From positions 14,514,449 through 14,578,448 of the forward strand of contig NC_058149.1 in the NCBI RefSeq assembly GCF_011075055.1: DNA of 64,000 nucleotides, in the 5' to 3' direction. A program made the position numbers and the translations under genes. The notes under the pieces were generated by a model. It was not told where the DNA came from, ran no database searches, and saw only the letters and a program-made list of their open reading frames with translations. Shown here piece after piece: positions 35,136 through 47,522 of the stretch (position 1 is the first letter of the stretch; every line of letters begins with the position of its first letter). This DNA is from Mangifera indica (lineage: Eukaryota; Streptophyta; Magnoliopsida; Sapindales; Anacardiaceae).

Positions 35136-35750
35136 TGTCACAAGTTGACTATCCCATTGGCAAACCTATACGACACTTAGTAGCACATTGCACTAGGTCA
35201 ACTTTTACCCTCAAACAATTCCACGCTTGTTGAAATATGTTAGTAGCGGAAACGATTCAAGAATACATAACAACTCACACAAAGGATATAAGACAGTTAA
35301 AGTGCTGGAAAAAATAAGTGTTTTACTTGAAGATTGCTTGAATAAAATCTGTACAAAGAGACTTTTATATAGGCACACAAAAATAAATGTAGTTCCTACT
35401 ACTCAACTACACAATGCCTAAAAATCTACTTTACATACAATGGATTTTCCCTTCCCTATGCCAAGCCACCCTTAGCCAGCTGCGTACCCAAGGTGATAAA
35501 GATAAAGATTCATATACAAGTGGTTGTCACACCCTTGCACTCCCTTGGCTCACTTGCTGGAATATTGTAGAATAATCTGGAACTTTGGTTGTTGGATCCC
35601 TTGGCCCGAACTCCCTTGTTATGGCTATTGGATAATGGGTTGGACGCCTCACATTGTTGTTACACTCTTGCTTGAACCTGGCCTGGACTGGCGTTCACAC
35701 TGTTGCGCTTCAACAGCTCTTGCTGCACTTGCACTTGTCGGCTTGTGACA
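35136..35750 (-). mobile_element. probable solo LTR, minus orientation (unit B)
   Basis: Unit B copy of 29396-30011, starting TGTCACAAG and ending CTTGTGACA, with TATATAAAAG on the minus strand near 35365-35375. Confidence 0.6.
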
Positions 35751-35957
35751 ATACCATCTTAATGCCCTTTGGATCCAAATCTCTCATGCGCTAATTAACA
35801 CTGCAAATGACATTTGGCAGAAGCATGAAAGACATATTATTGGTTATTCTCTTATAACTTAATACAATCACATATCTTATCAAGTAATTGAGATAAATTT
35901 ACAGCGACATGACCAGTTTGAAGAAGATGATCTTTAATTAGTCGGGTAATTGGCCTA

Positions 35958-36825
35958 CTAGCAACCCCTCAGAGCAAACCCGCCCCTTTCTCCGACGCCG
36001 TCATGCACCACCTCTGGCTTCTTTTGTTGTATGTTTCCAAAAATAGCTACTTGATCTGCACCATTTGTGGGACTGAAAGCTAGATACACCGTCGACCCAC
36101 CAAGTGTTGATTTTTAATAGAGATTTGCATGCGAAGAAAACATTAAAAAATTCCAAAACAGAGGAGAGAAAAAGGGAAAAAATAGAGAGCTGGAACGGAA
36201 GACGTTTTTGGCCGCGAGAAGTCTACATGTTCTATTCTTTGTCATACATTTATAGTTACATTAGTTCCACTAAATTCATGTACAACAGCAGCTTAAAATA
36301 AGCTTACCGATATAATTTCTTACAAACTAACCAAACCTTAATTATCAAAGTACACCAAACACAACTACTACAATTTTGGTTTGGTTGTAATCTAACCAAA
36401 AACATTACAAAATGGTTAAGTTTGTCATCACTTTAAGGCTACAAAAATAATCCACATCAGCTTCAACTTTCTGCACCAAAATCATCTTCAAAAATTCAGA
36501 ATTTTCCAGCAGCCAACTTCACTGCTCCATAGCTTCATCACCAAGCACATAGATAACCCCTCTGGAATCAAGCTCCACCTCAACATCATAATCAAAGAAG
36601 AAGCTCACAGCAGGTAATACTTCTGTAACGACTAAAATCGTAGTACGTACCAAGACAAAACCGGAAAGGGTTTGTCATAGGATACCCAACCGCGGATTCA
36701 TGAATTGCAGTTCACAAAGATTAGTATGCATCCGGTGGCAGGTGTGTGATAACGGTTCCTGATTGTGAGAGGCCAACATCATTGCCAAAAGTTATGAAAT
36801 GTTGTCCAGTCGAAATTCCTTTTTA
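35958..36825 (-). pseudogene. second-clade aspartyl protease relic, split by a solo LTR
   Basis: Minus-strand parts are 36825-36541 and 36104-35958. The first part has STGQHFITFGND joined by a deletion to SQSGTVITHLPPDAY (the catalytic DSG is now QSG), then stops and shifts before RGVIYV. Across the LTR the reading resumes at LGGSTVYLAFSP and ends AIFGNIQQK...GFALRGC with TAG. Removing the LTR and one CCAAG restores IYV-LGG, matching the relic at 48890. Not functional. Confidence 0.85.
36105..36540 (-). mobile_element. solo LTR inside the protease relic
   Basis: 436 bp flanked by the 5-bp duplication CCAAG (36100-36104 and 36541-36545). On the minus strand it starts TGATGAAGC and ends AAATCAACA, with a TATAAATG box and a pyrimidine-rich leader, so it is an LTR in minus orientation. 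The start resembles the LTR of Copia element 2 (TGATGAAG). Confidence 0.88.
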
Positions 36826-37214
36826 AACTAATAAATGAATTAGACTCTTAGCATCGACCAGTGAACAAGCGACATTCTAACCCGTGTCTTCTAAGTATGT
36901 CTCATAGTAGCCTTTTTTTTCATCTAGAAGTGATAAAACAAAAAATAGAGGGACCACAAAAGTCATCTTGCATTAAGCATTTGTTTTCTATTGTGATAAA
37001 ATCATCTTCCTTAATCTTGGACAATTATGCGATTATTTTCCTATCAATATTAGAGACCATCACGACATTTATCAATCAAATAAAACTAATAATTAATAAA
37101 TTATTTTAAACTTAAGTAATTTAACTCTCATGTTGTAAATTGAAACAGTAGAAAAAGGAGAGGCAAGTTTGATGTATGTGAGATACAAATTAATGGTATG
37201 TGTTTATGCTTAAC

Positions 37215-37520
37215 TCTTTTATGCTGAGTGTCACTAAGGTAAAGAAATCATATGTAATGCCCGACAATTTTATATTATTCTCATCTCAAGTAAAACATGA
37301 GGGTCGTGCCAGGGACGGAAATTGATTCCAGCCAAAATAAACTTCACGCCTATTGTCTACACCGTGACTGCTTTACCATGTACAGTGCTTAAACGGGGCT
37401 TGCTATACCATGTATAGTACTTACATGGGGCTAGCTGTACAACTTCACGCCAAAGTGCTTGCACAGGGACCATGTGTCGCACGAATTTGTCTTGATGCTT
37501 GAAGGTCCTTGAAATGTCAT
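37215..37520 (+). repeat. protease-cluster upstream repeat (PR1), copy 3
   Basis: It lies about 0.6-0.9 kb upstream of copy D. It contains three tandem variants of tgcttacatggggctagctg, then cttgatgcttgaaggtcc. A 74-codon minus frame crosses it. Confidence 0.75.
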
Positions 37521-38091
37521 ATTCTATGGTTTCAATTATGAAGACATTTGAACAAGAAGTTGAGGTGGAAATACAACACAAAACATACTCATAATTCTGG
37601 AATCTTATATTTCTTCTTTGTTGGTATTGGGACCAATTAATTCTTTTTAAATGGTTCCTCTAATTCGAGTTTAACTCATTTTCGTAAACAAATTTATTCT
37701 CCAACTCAAGTTAGATTTAAACGAATTTGAATTAAAATAAATTAAATTCAGTCAGTTTTTAAAACCCAACTAATTCGGTTTTGGTAACCCTAAATCAAAC
37801 TTATAATTATAAACAAAAGATGAATCTTCAACTTGTTACCTTTTCATTTATTTTTTATTTGCGGTGGAATCCTGTGTCTTTTTCCAGATTTTTTACATAA
37901 ATCCTAAATCCTTTGTTAAGAGTATTTGGTTTAGTTTTGTTCCTTAAAAACCTCATGGTGCATCATCCAATCGTAATCCATCACTAACTATTTTTCTGGA
38001 TGACAATACATATCTTATCTCCAACCAGCTGCTTACATAAATCAACCCCACAAAACAGAGTTTGCACGTTCTAGTAAGCTTCTAGCCCTCC

Positions 38092-39822
38092 ATGTATCTC
38101 AGGTTGCTCCTCCAAGCTTTCTTTCTTTTTTTATGCCTTCTCTGTTCTGTAAACAGCAGTCATGCTGAACAAGCTGAAACTCGACTCTCTGATAGTCACA
38201 TTCTTAATGTCAGTTCTCTTTTGCCTCCGACTGTTTGCAACCGGAATTCCACCAGAGGTTACATAGTTTTGATTTTTCATAGCTTAATTTGTCGTAATTA
38301 TTATTGACCTTCTGACTGAATATTCTGTCTAGCTGTTTCAGTTCCAAGCAAAGCATCTCTGGAGGTTGTGAGCAGATATGGTCCATGCTCCTACATTAAC
38401 AAGGGCAAAGCAAAAACTCTGAATTACTCGGAAATTCTGCTCAAAGACCGCTCCCGAGCCAAATACATTCAATCCAGACTCTTCAAGCTCAAACATTCTG
38501 GCAGTGATGATTACCTTTTAAAGCAAAAAGACTACTTGACGGTGGGCACCAAGCCTGATATATCAGCTGGGGCATCCATCGAGTTCTACATTACTGCATC
38601 CCTGGGAACGCCAGGACAAAGGGTTTATCTCCTTTTGGACACCGGTAGCGACATCACTTTTACACAGTGCACGCCATACCTTGATTGCTTCAAACAGAAA
38701 ACACCCTTATTTGATCCATCCAAATCCTCCTCGTTTTCCGTCGTTCCATGCACATCGTCAGCCTGTTTATCAGGTACAAATATATATTTGTAACACTCTT
38801 AAGTTAAATCCCACCTTCGCGCAAAGCACTAGAGCCATTAGGTATGTATGAACATCCTACAGACATTATTCTTAACAGTATTGATAATTTGATACATATG
38901 CATGCACCAATTCATTTTGGATCGATAATAGAACTTTGTAACAAGAAATTAGCTGATTACTGTTCCTGCAGATTTCGAACCAGTTTGCAATAAAGCGCAC
39001 CAGTGCATCTACAGTCAATCATACGGCAGTGGTAGATCCTCTGGCGTCGTAGCAACTGAAAAGTTGACCATTATAAACCGCCGCTCTGGTACATTTGTCA
39101 AATACCCTTACATTTTTGGATGTGGCGGAAACAATTCAGTCGACGTTGCATTGGGCGGAGCAACTGGCATAATTGGTCTTGATGGATTTCCAGCATCCTT
39201 TATATCACAAACTTCCCAAAAATACTTTTCTTACTGCTTTCCCTCATCTTATAGCTCCCCTGGATACATTACCTTCGGCAGGACTGATGATGATAAAAAT
39301 TACAAATTCGTCGAGTTCACTCCAATAGCCACTTCCTCAACACCGTCAGTGTTCTATGATATCATCGTAACCGGAATGGCCATCGCTGGAGAACAACTAC
39401 CCGTAGCCAGTTCAGAGTATAGTAAATCGGGAGGGATAATTGACTCAGGATCGACCGTCACGTCACTGCCACCATCTGTGTATGCAGCCCTGAGATAAGC
39501 TTTCCGTGAGAAAATGTCAAATTATAAGATGCTAAAACCAGGGACCATTGCTGACTTTGATACTTGTTATGATTTAAGCAAGTATGATGAAGTTGTAATA
39601 CCAAAGATTTCTATCGTTTTCAAAGGCGGGGTTGAATTGGAGCTAGATGTGGAGGGAATTTTGCTGTTTTATGGAAAGGATTTAAGCCAATCGTGTTTTG
39701 CTTTTCAAGAAGGCTCTGGTGAACCTTCTTTGATCTTGGGAAATAGTCAGACAAGGGGAATAGAGGTGCACTATGAATTGGTCGGTCAGAGGGTTGGGTT
39801 TGGTCCTGGTGGTTGCAGCTAA
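38092..39822 (+). pseudogene. aspartyl protease copy D, single nonsense codon
   Basis: Exons are 38092-38257, 38342-38773 and 38972-39822, all in frame with correct splice sites. The only disabling change is TAA at 39496-39498 (SAFR in paralogues; TCA to TAA), after DSGSTVTS and the following helix. It would remove the last 108 residues, including the substrate-cleft C-terminal lobe. The rest continues in the same frame to FGPGGCS. The cysteine insert reads QCTPYLDC, one Cys replaced by Tyr. Its promoter has a single TATA-like TTACATAAA at about 38033, where other copies have two TATA blocks. It is recently dead, or a truncated protein is made. Confidence 0.85.
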
Positions 39823-42800
39823 AATTGCACTTGAAAATTAACAAGAAGAAATCGTTGTGCTTAAATTTATGTTTGAAATAATGTATTCCTAATTGTACGC
39901 TTTTACTTCCTAGTAATCTTGAATAAAATCTGGTATGCAGGATGCAAAAATTTAGGGAAATAAGGTTCTGCCATCAAAGTCAATTCAAATTCTGCAACAT
40001 TCATTCTATTGTTGTTATGTTTACCCCCTGTTTTTTCCTCAATGAGATCACCCAAAAGATAATTGCCATAGTTTATTGCAGCAGGATACGTCGATCCACA
40101 AAATTTTAAGGCTCAAAGCACAACCTACAGCATAGTGGACTGTGTCTCTAATGACCAACCAAATTTTTTTTTTTTTTTTAAATTATTAATTTTCTTAATT
40201 ATTCTTTTAAAAATAATACCTCTAAAATTTTATTGGAATGGCTCTTATATTTACCCCAAAAAAACATATGATTAATATGAAAAATAAAATAATAAAACTA
40301 TATATATCTATTTTGAATATATAAATAAATACATATTTGATATATATATTATTATATGATTAAATAATTTTAAATTAAAAATAAAATAACAATCAATAAT
40401 ATAATGACACATATAAATATATATTTATTTATGTATTTAAAATGATACGCAAGATATTGATCAAAATTGAACTCGTATGTATAATTGTCATATATTTTTA
40501 GTTTCACCTATATCTAAATTCTTAAAATCTTTTATTATTTTATGAGCAACACAATCTAAATGTACTTTTTTAACGACTATTTTATTTTGTAATTTTTTTA
40601 TTTTTAAATTGTGAGGTCATGATATGCAAGTAAATATGCATGTTGTGTTCAAAAAACGCGGGCTATGCATGACCCAATGCCACTTACATGAATTTTTTGT
40701 TCCCGTGTGTGCAAAAAAGTGAGGATCCACGTATCCAAATTAGGGGAGAAAACAATAAAATTATCAATAATTTAAATACTTAAATAATATATTAATTTTA
40801 AATTAAAAATAATAAATCACTTATAAAATATAATTTAAATACTCAATTAAAAACTAAAAATTCTAATCATAACATTGGGTATGATTAAGTCTATAATGAT
40901 GCAAACTAATCTTTCAATTTCATATTAAAAAGATGTTTTATTGACTGCGACTTATATGCTTAATTGAGTGTTTATTAAGTCAGTAACTTCCACTTCCTAT
41001 AAATTATGGATAGATAAAATATCTGAATTAAATATAATGTGACCGATTGAGCCAAATGACAAAGTCTAACAACCTAGGTGTTTACATTTGAGTGAGAGTA
41101 TTGGAGACTAAAGTTTCACATTTATTAAATGCAATATAAATGAGTGGTATATAAGTGTATGGATTGGGCTTTAACACAAGCTAAATAGTTTTGTATAATA
41201 TAAGTTTCAGTCTTTATATTTGTAAATTATATATATATTCCATTAATCTTTTTTATTTTTGAAAAATGATAAATAATACATTTGTGGTATAGTATATGAG
41301 GTAAAAAATTATATAACAAATTGATAAAGAGTATTTTAAACTAGGAATTTGTTTAAAAAAATAAAATTAAAAATGGTCAAAGGAGGGATGGATTTGTATA
41401 TTTTTATTAGTAGTTATGTATGGTAAGAAGACAAATTCAAAATTAATATAATTATTAGGCCAAAAGACTTATTCCCACTCAAAGCATAGTGAAAACCCAA
41501 AGTGATCCTGTTAATTTTTGAAATCTCAAATGTTCACTTATCCGTTAGTTTTGATTATTACAGTCAATGATAGAGTCGTCGTTTAGAATTTTAATTTAAA
41601 TAAAAAAAGTTATTTCTTTTTTCTCCCTTAGTTTTATAAAACTAACCATTTCCCCTTAAATTAATTTTAAAAAGTTAATCTTTTACTCCTACCATATATG
41701 AATTTTAGGGTTTTATATTCTAGAATGAGCAGACACCCCCCCTCAAACTTTGAAACATTGCACTTATACCTCAAAAACTTCATTCTATCTTTTTGACAAT
41801 TATTCTTCTTGATGTTCCTCTCCGGTGATATCTCCCCCCTCCCTGGTGGTTTCTTGGTACGAAAACCATAAAAAATTTGATCAAAATGGCCCTATTTGTG
41901 TACATAGATATGTGCAAAAATCACACAAATCAATCTGACAACATCATATTGACATGGTCAACATCTGTGCTACACCATCTGACTAATCTATGCATCTATC
42001 AATGCATAGATTGTTACTGTCGAAAATATATATTGGGCTTAAAAGTTTAAATATTGAAACTCATATTACACAAAACTAATTAGCTGGTGTTAAAATCTAA
42101 TCTATACACTTATATACCACACACTTATATTACATTTATTAGATATGAGACTTTAATCTTCAACACTCCTACTTAAGTACAACCACCTAGACTGTTAGAC
42201 CCGTTATTTTACTCAACAAATTTTTAGCTAAGTGTTTTGTCACTTGCATCTAGGAACACTTTAGACTGTTAGATCTACTATTTGGTTAGGTGTTTTGTCA
42301 CTTGTATCTAGAAATACTTTAGGCTATTAGATCCGTTATTTGACTTATACTCTATACCGTGTTTAAAATATATTAGGTTTACAAATGTGAAGATTGAAAC
42401 CGATATTACACAAAACCAATTGGTTTTTATTAAAGTCTAATCTCCCACACTTATAAACTACTCACTTGTATTGTATTTATTAGATATGAGATTTTAGTCT
42501 CCAACACTCTCTCTCAAGTGCAACCACTTAGGTTGTTAGATCCGCCATTTAGTTAAGTCTATTTTTGGATAGGTGTTTTATCATTTGTATCCAAGAAAAC
42601 CAATTATCTCATGTTAAAATCCAATCCCCGTCTCTCCACAGTTAATGAGAAGGGGAAATTCCTTGGAAGAAGACCTGAGACTTGTTAAAATCAATGTTAG
42701 TATCAACCCATTGTAGCCATGTTGTTAAAGCCATTTCAAAAGCAACCATACGATCAATGTCTTTGAGAGTTTTATTTCCTATTTGTATAAAATCCCACCT

Positions 42801-43574
42801 GAATTTTCAAAAATATTAAACATTAGTTATATTATTTTAATGTATACAATATAGGTTAATCTGGAGGAATATATACGGTTGAGTTGGTCCTCTACGGTTC
42901 CACCAATGCCATGTATTGAAAATGAGCAAATCAATATTTTTCCAAAGTTTTTCTCTTAAAAAAAAAAAATCAAGTTTCAAGACTCTACCAATCTTTTTTC
43001 AAGCTATATCTACAAGATATATGTTGCAATGAAGCATCACTTTCACTCCATAATCCTGCATTCCATTAACCTATCACAATTCTTTCAATATCAACTATCA
43101 ATCAAACCAAGCAAATAAAACAAGCAACTAATTATAAATATAAAGGAATACACAAAAGTCATTGACCTTTTTAGATACCTAACACAAGATATTAGCTAAT
43201 ATTTTATCTTTTACTAGATTTCTCACGTCAAGTATATTGATTAGAAAGTTAATAAAATCCTTTTGCCTACACCTATATACATACATTCATATATATGTGT
43301 GGTGTGTTAGACAAGATTTTACTAGTAAGAATAATTTATCAATAAAACTATGCGGATCTAATTTAAATATACATATCTAATTATATGATAAAATATTATA
43401 TGTGTATTTATTTATATACTTTAAAGTAGATATATATAACATTATTTATAATTTATATATCTAAGTGATATAAGTGGATCGGTCCTACCTAAAACTCTCC
43501 AAGTACATAATTTAATTGAATTGTTTTGCTATGGAACAAACACAGAAAAAGGGAAAAAGGAAGGGGCTTGCCAT
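39823..43574. other. AT-rich repeat-laden spacer
   Basis: No gene is recognisable. It holds half of a foldback MITE (about 41458-41720) and copies of a low-complexity repeat in both orientations: 41040-41235 reads as the inverse of 42030-42210 and 42370-42550, with marker atatgagactttaatcttcaac. Tandem units of about 70 bp (gttagatccgttatttgact) lie between 42180 and 42350. Confidence 0.5.
41458..41720. mobile_element. half of a Mutator-type foldback MITE
   Basis: It starts ggccaaaagacttattcccac, the terminal sequence of the MITEs at 2385 and 59443, and continues with the same ccctt/aaaaagttaatc style arm, but I find no matching inverted end, so it is truncated. Confidence 0.5.
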
Positions 43575-43743
43575 GAAAGTGAAAACGGAGACATCTCCAA
43601 CGCTTGATAAATTGTAGCTAGCATTGGGTACTGAAGAGTGAAGCAAACACGCCAAGGATTGCCACTGGTTCCTGCTTAAAGAATCTCCCACGAACATTAT
43701 GCTTTTCCCTCTAAACCTTTCCAAGAAACTCGGCCCATCGAAT
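43575..43743 (-). pseudogene. exon fragment of a TBL/PMR5-type (trichome birefringence-like) gene
   Basis: After an acceptor-like ttttatttgtag, the minus strand encodes [40 protein letters not shown] and [10 protein letters not shown]. This is the PC-esterase/GDS block of TBL proteins, cell-wall polysaccharide O-acetyltransferases; the GDSL-type serine motif is intact. Neither the preceding nor the following exon (with the DXXH motif) is seen, so it is an isolated second exon, presumably a translocated fragment. Confidence 0.82.
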
Positions 43744-44506
43744 CTACAAATAAAAGATTTATGTTATTAAATTTTCATTTGGGTCCCAACTTCAATGCCA
43801 TGCAAAACAATAGGAATGTGCGTTAGATGAAGTAAATTGACATACAATTCTCAATTAATCTCTACTTGAAAATTTTCAGAAACCTCCTCTTATTTTGAGA
43901 GTTTAGTGGAGCCCCCAATTTAATGTTTCATACACTAGCCTCCTAAATCTTAAGCTCCAGATATTGAGCTATTGCAACCATTTCTATTGACTATTGGAAA
44001 CTAGACTGCCTAACAGGAAAACTAAAACATAGGAAAGCCACCATTTTGATTCAATAATAGTAAAATTTGTATACAAAATTCAAGGCATCAGTTTCACTCA
44101 ACTATGATGTACACTCCAGTGGTTACCTTCGATGGTGAAGTGAAAGAGTTTAAAGATATCTAAATCTCACATCAAAAAAGAAAAATTGGAATTCCAAATT
44201 CCAAATTCCAAATTAAGACGCAATTGAAAAAAAAAAAGGGGAAAAGTGTTGTGCAAAGGAAAGACATCTCACCGGGAATCCCATCAGCTTGACGGTACTA
44301 AACCAAATCACTCCACAATCATGCGATTATTTTCCTATCATATTAGAGACCATGACGACATTTATCAATAAAATAAAACTAATAATTAATAAATTATTTT
44401 AAACTTAAGTAACTTTAACTCTCATGTTATAAATTGAAACAGTAGAAAAAGGAAAGGCAAGTTTGATTTACGTGAGATACAAATTAATGGTACGTATTTA
44501 TGCTAA

Positions 44507-44830
44507 CTATTTTATGCTGAGTGTCACCAGGGTAAAGAAATCCTATGTAATTCCAACAATTTTATTTTATCCTCATCTCAAGTAAAACATGAGGGTCGTG
44601 CCAGAAACCGAAATTGATTCCAGCCAAAATAAACTTCACGCCTAGTGTTTACACAGGGATTGCTCTACCATGTATAGTGCTCACACGGGGCTTGCTTTAC
44701 CATGTATAGTACTTACATGGGGTTAGCTATACAACTTCACGCCTAAGTGCTTGCACAGGGACCATATGTCGCACGAATTTGTCTTGATGCTTGAAGGTCC
44801 CTGAAATGTCATATTCTATGGTTTCAATCA
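44507..44830 (+). repeat. protease-cluster upstream repeat (PR1), copy 4
   Basis: Upstream of copy E. Nearly collinear with copy 3, with four tgctcacacggggcttgctt-type units. Confidence 0.75.
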
Positions 44831-45402
44831 AGAAGATATTTGAACAAGAAGTTGAGGTGGAAATACAACACAAAACAAACTCATAAATCCGGAATCTTAT
44901 ATTTCTTTTTTGTTGGTATTGGGACCAATTAATTCTCTTTAAATGGTTTTATTCTCCAATTCAAGTTTGATTTAAATGAATTTGAGTCAAACCAAATTAA
45001 GTTTAGTCAATTTTTAAAACCAAACTAATTCAATTCAGATAACCTTACATCAAACTTGTAATTATAAACAAAAGATGAAATCTCTAACTTGTAACCTTTT
45101 CATTTATTTTTTATTTGTGGTGGAATTCTCTTTGTCTTTTTCCAGATTTTTTACATAAATCCTAAATCCTTTGTTTGAACTATTTGTATGCTTTGCTATA
45201 TGGTTTAGTTTTGTTGCTTGAAAACCTCATGGTGCATCATCCAATCGTAATCCATCAAATTCAGAATGACGTGTTTATGAGGTATCCCTGACACTTACTA
45301 TCTATCTAGATGACAATACATATCTTATCTCCAACCAGCTGCTTACATAAATCAAACCCACAAGACAGAGTTTGCACGTTCTAGTAAGCTTCTTGCTCTC
45401 CC

Positions 45403-47522
45403 ATGTAGCTCAGGTTGCTCCTTCTGTAAACAACAGTCATGCTGAACAAGCTGAAACCCGACTCTCTGATTGTCACATTCTTAATGTCAGTTCTCTTTTG
45501 CCCCCGACTGTTTGCAACCGGAATTCCACCAGAGGTTACATACATAGTTTTGATTTTTCATAGCTTAATTTGTTGTAATTATTATTGAGCTTCTGACTGA
45601 ATATTATGTCTTGCTGTTTCAGTTGTAAGATTAATTTTGCAAAATATAGTAAAATAGATCATCCAACTACAACCCCGAGATCTATGCACAGATTATAATA
45701 TACTGAATTAAACTTTAAGCTTTAGAAATACTTGATTCTCCATACAATTTGAAACTGAAAAACCTATTGAAATCACCTAAAATTATCTGTCGAGATCACT
45801 TCTCGATGTGACTTGGTCTTCTACTCTAGAATCCTCCCTAAATGACAGCTTTGAATGGGTAAGTTATACTGCATTAGGTTTTGGAGTAGGGACCTAGCCA
45901 ATTTATAATAGGTTAATCGACCCCCCATCAAGGTCCAATAAATTTTAAAGTCTATACTTGTACTGTCCACACGAATCACGACCTTTAATTGTATTGGACT
46001 TATCTTTATTAATCACTTAAACCCATTTTTAAATTGATATTGAACTATTTAATTACCCAATTTTATTAAACAAAAGTATAATTAATGTTAGCGCACATCA
46101 GAAAATTTCTAACATCAGTTCCAAGCAAAGCATTTCTGGAGGTTGTAAGCAGGTATGGTCCGTGCTCCTACATTAATAAGGGCAAAGTAAAAACTCCGAA
46201 TTATTCAGAAATTCTGCGCAAAGATCGAGCCCGAGCCAAATACATTCAATCCAGACTCTTCAGCTAAAACATTCTGGCAGTGATGATGACCTTTTAAAGC
46301 AAACAGACGCTTTTTCGGTCGGTACCAAGCCCATTAAATCAGATGGGGCATCCATCGAGTTCTACATTACCGCATCCCTGGAAACGCCAGGACAAACGGT
46401 TAATCTCCTTTTGGACACCGGTAGCGACATCACTTGGACACAGTGCACGCCATGCGATGATTCCTTTAAACAGAAAACCCCCTTATTTGATCCATCCAAG
46501 TCCTCCTTGTTTTCTGTCGTTTCATGCAGGTCGTCAGCCTGTTTACCAGGTACAAATACATATTTGTGACACTCTTAAGCTAAATCCCACCCTCCCACAA
46601 AGCACTAGAGATATTAGGGATGTATGCACTGAACTCTGTAACGAGAAATTTGTTTATTAGTGTTCCTCCAGATTTCGGACCGATTTGCGATAATGAAAAC
46701 CAGTACATCTACGGTTCCTCATACGGCAGTGGTAGTACCTTTGGCGTCGTAGCAACTGAAAAGTTAACCATTATAAACCGCCGCCATGGTACATTTGTCA
46801 AATACCCTTACATTTTTGGATGTGGCCTAAACAATTCAGTCGACATTGAAATAGGTGGAGCAACTGGCTTAATTGGTCTTGATCGAAATCCAGCATCCTT
46901 TATATCACAAACTTCCAAAAAGTACTTTTCTTACTGCTATCCCTCATCTTATAGCTTCCCTGGATACACAACCTTCGGCAAGACTGATGATGATAAAAAT
47001 TACAAATTCGTCAAGTTCACTCCAGTACCCACTTCTCCAACAGGGTCATTGTTCTACGACATCATCGTTACCGGAATGGCCATCGCTGGAGAACATCTAC
47101 CCGTAGCCAGATCAGAGTATAGTAAATCAGGAGGGATAATTGACTCAGGATCGACCATCACATCACTGCCATCATCTTTGTATGCGCCCCTGAGATCAGC
47201 TTTCCGTAAGAAAATGTCAAATTATAAGATGTTAAAACCAGGGAGCAATGCTGACTTTGATACTTGTTATGATTTTAGCAAGTATGATGAAGTTGTAATA
47301 CCAAAGATTTCTATCTTCTTCAAAGGCGGGGTTGAATTGGAGCTGGATGTGAAGGGAATTTTGTTTGTTTATGGAAAGGATTTAAGGCAAGCGTGTTTAG
47401 CTTTTCAAGCAGGCTCTGGAGAACCTTCTTTGGTCCTGGGAAATTTTCAGCTAATGGGAATAGAGTTGCACCATGATTTGGTCGGTCAGAGGGTTGGGTT
47501 TGGTCCTGGTGGTTGCAGCTAA
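45403..47522 (+). pseudogene. aspartyl protease copy E, multiply broken
   Basis: Exon remnants are 45403-45534, 46119-46549 and 46672-47522. Exon 1 has a stop right after the ATG (ATG-TAG at 45403-45408) and a 34-nt deletion in the signal peptide. Exon 2 lost one base near 46261, giving TAA at 46265. The insert reads QCTPCDDSF, losing the last Cys, and GTPGQ became ETPGQ. Exon 3 is fully open with DSGSTITS and FGPGGCS. A solo LTR (45624-46114) sits at the intron 1 acceptor. Exon 3 and intron 2 are almost identical to copy F. Confidence 0.88.
45624..46114 (-). mobile_element. solo LTR at the intron 1 acceptor of copy E
   Basis: 491 bp with 5-bp duplications TCAGT (45619-45623 and 46115-46119). 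On the minus strand it begins TGTTAGAAATTTT and ends ATTAATCTTACA, typical LTR ends. The insertion point is the splice acceptor itself, and the duplication restores TCAG in front of exon 2. Confidence 0.9.

Noticed and set aside
46620..46671. Alternative start of a short protease (MYALNSV) within intron 2 of copies E and F
   Set aside because: It needs translation from intron sequence and lacks the first catalytic Asp and signal peptide.
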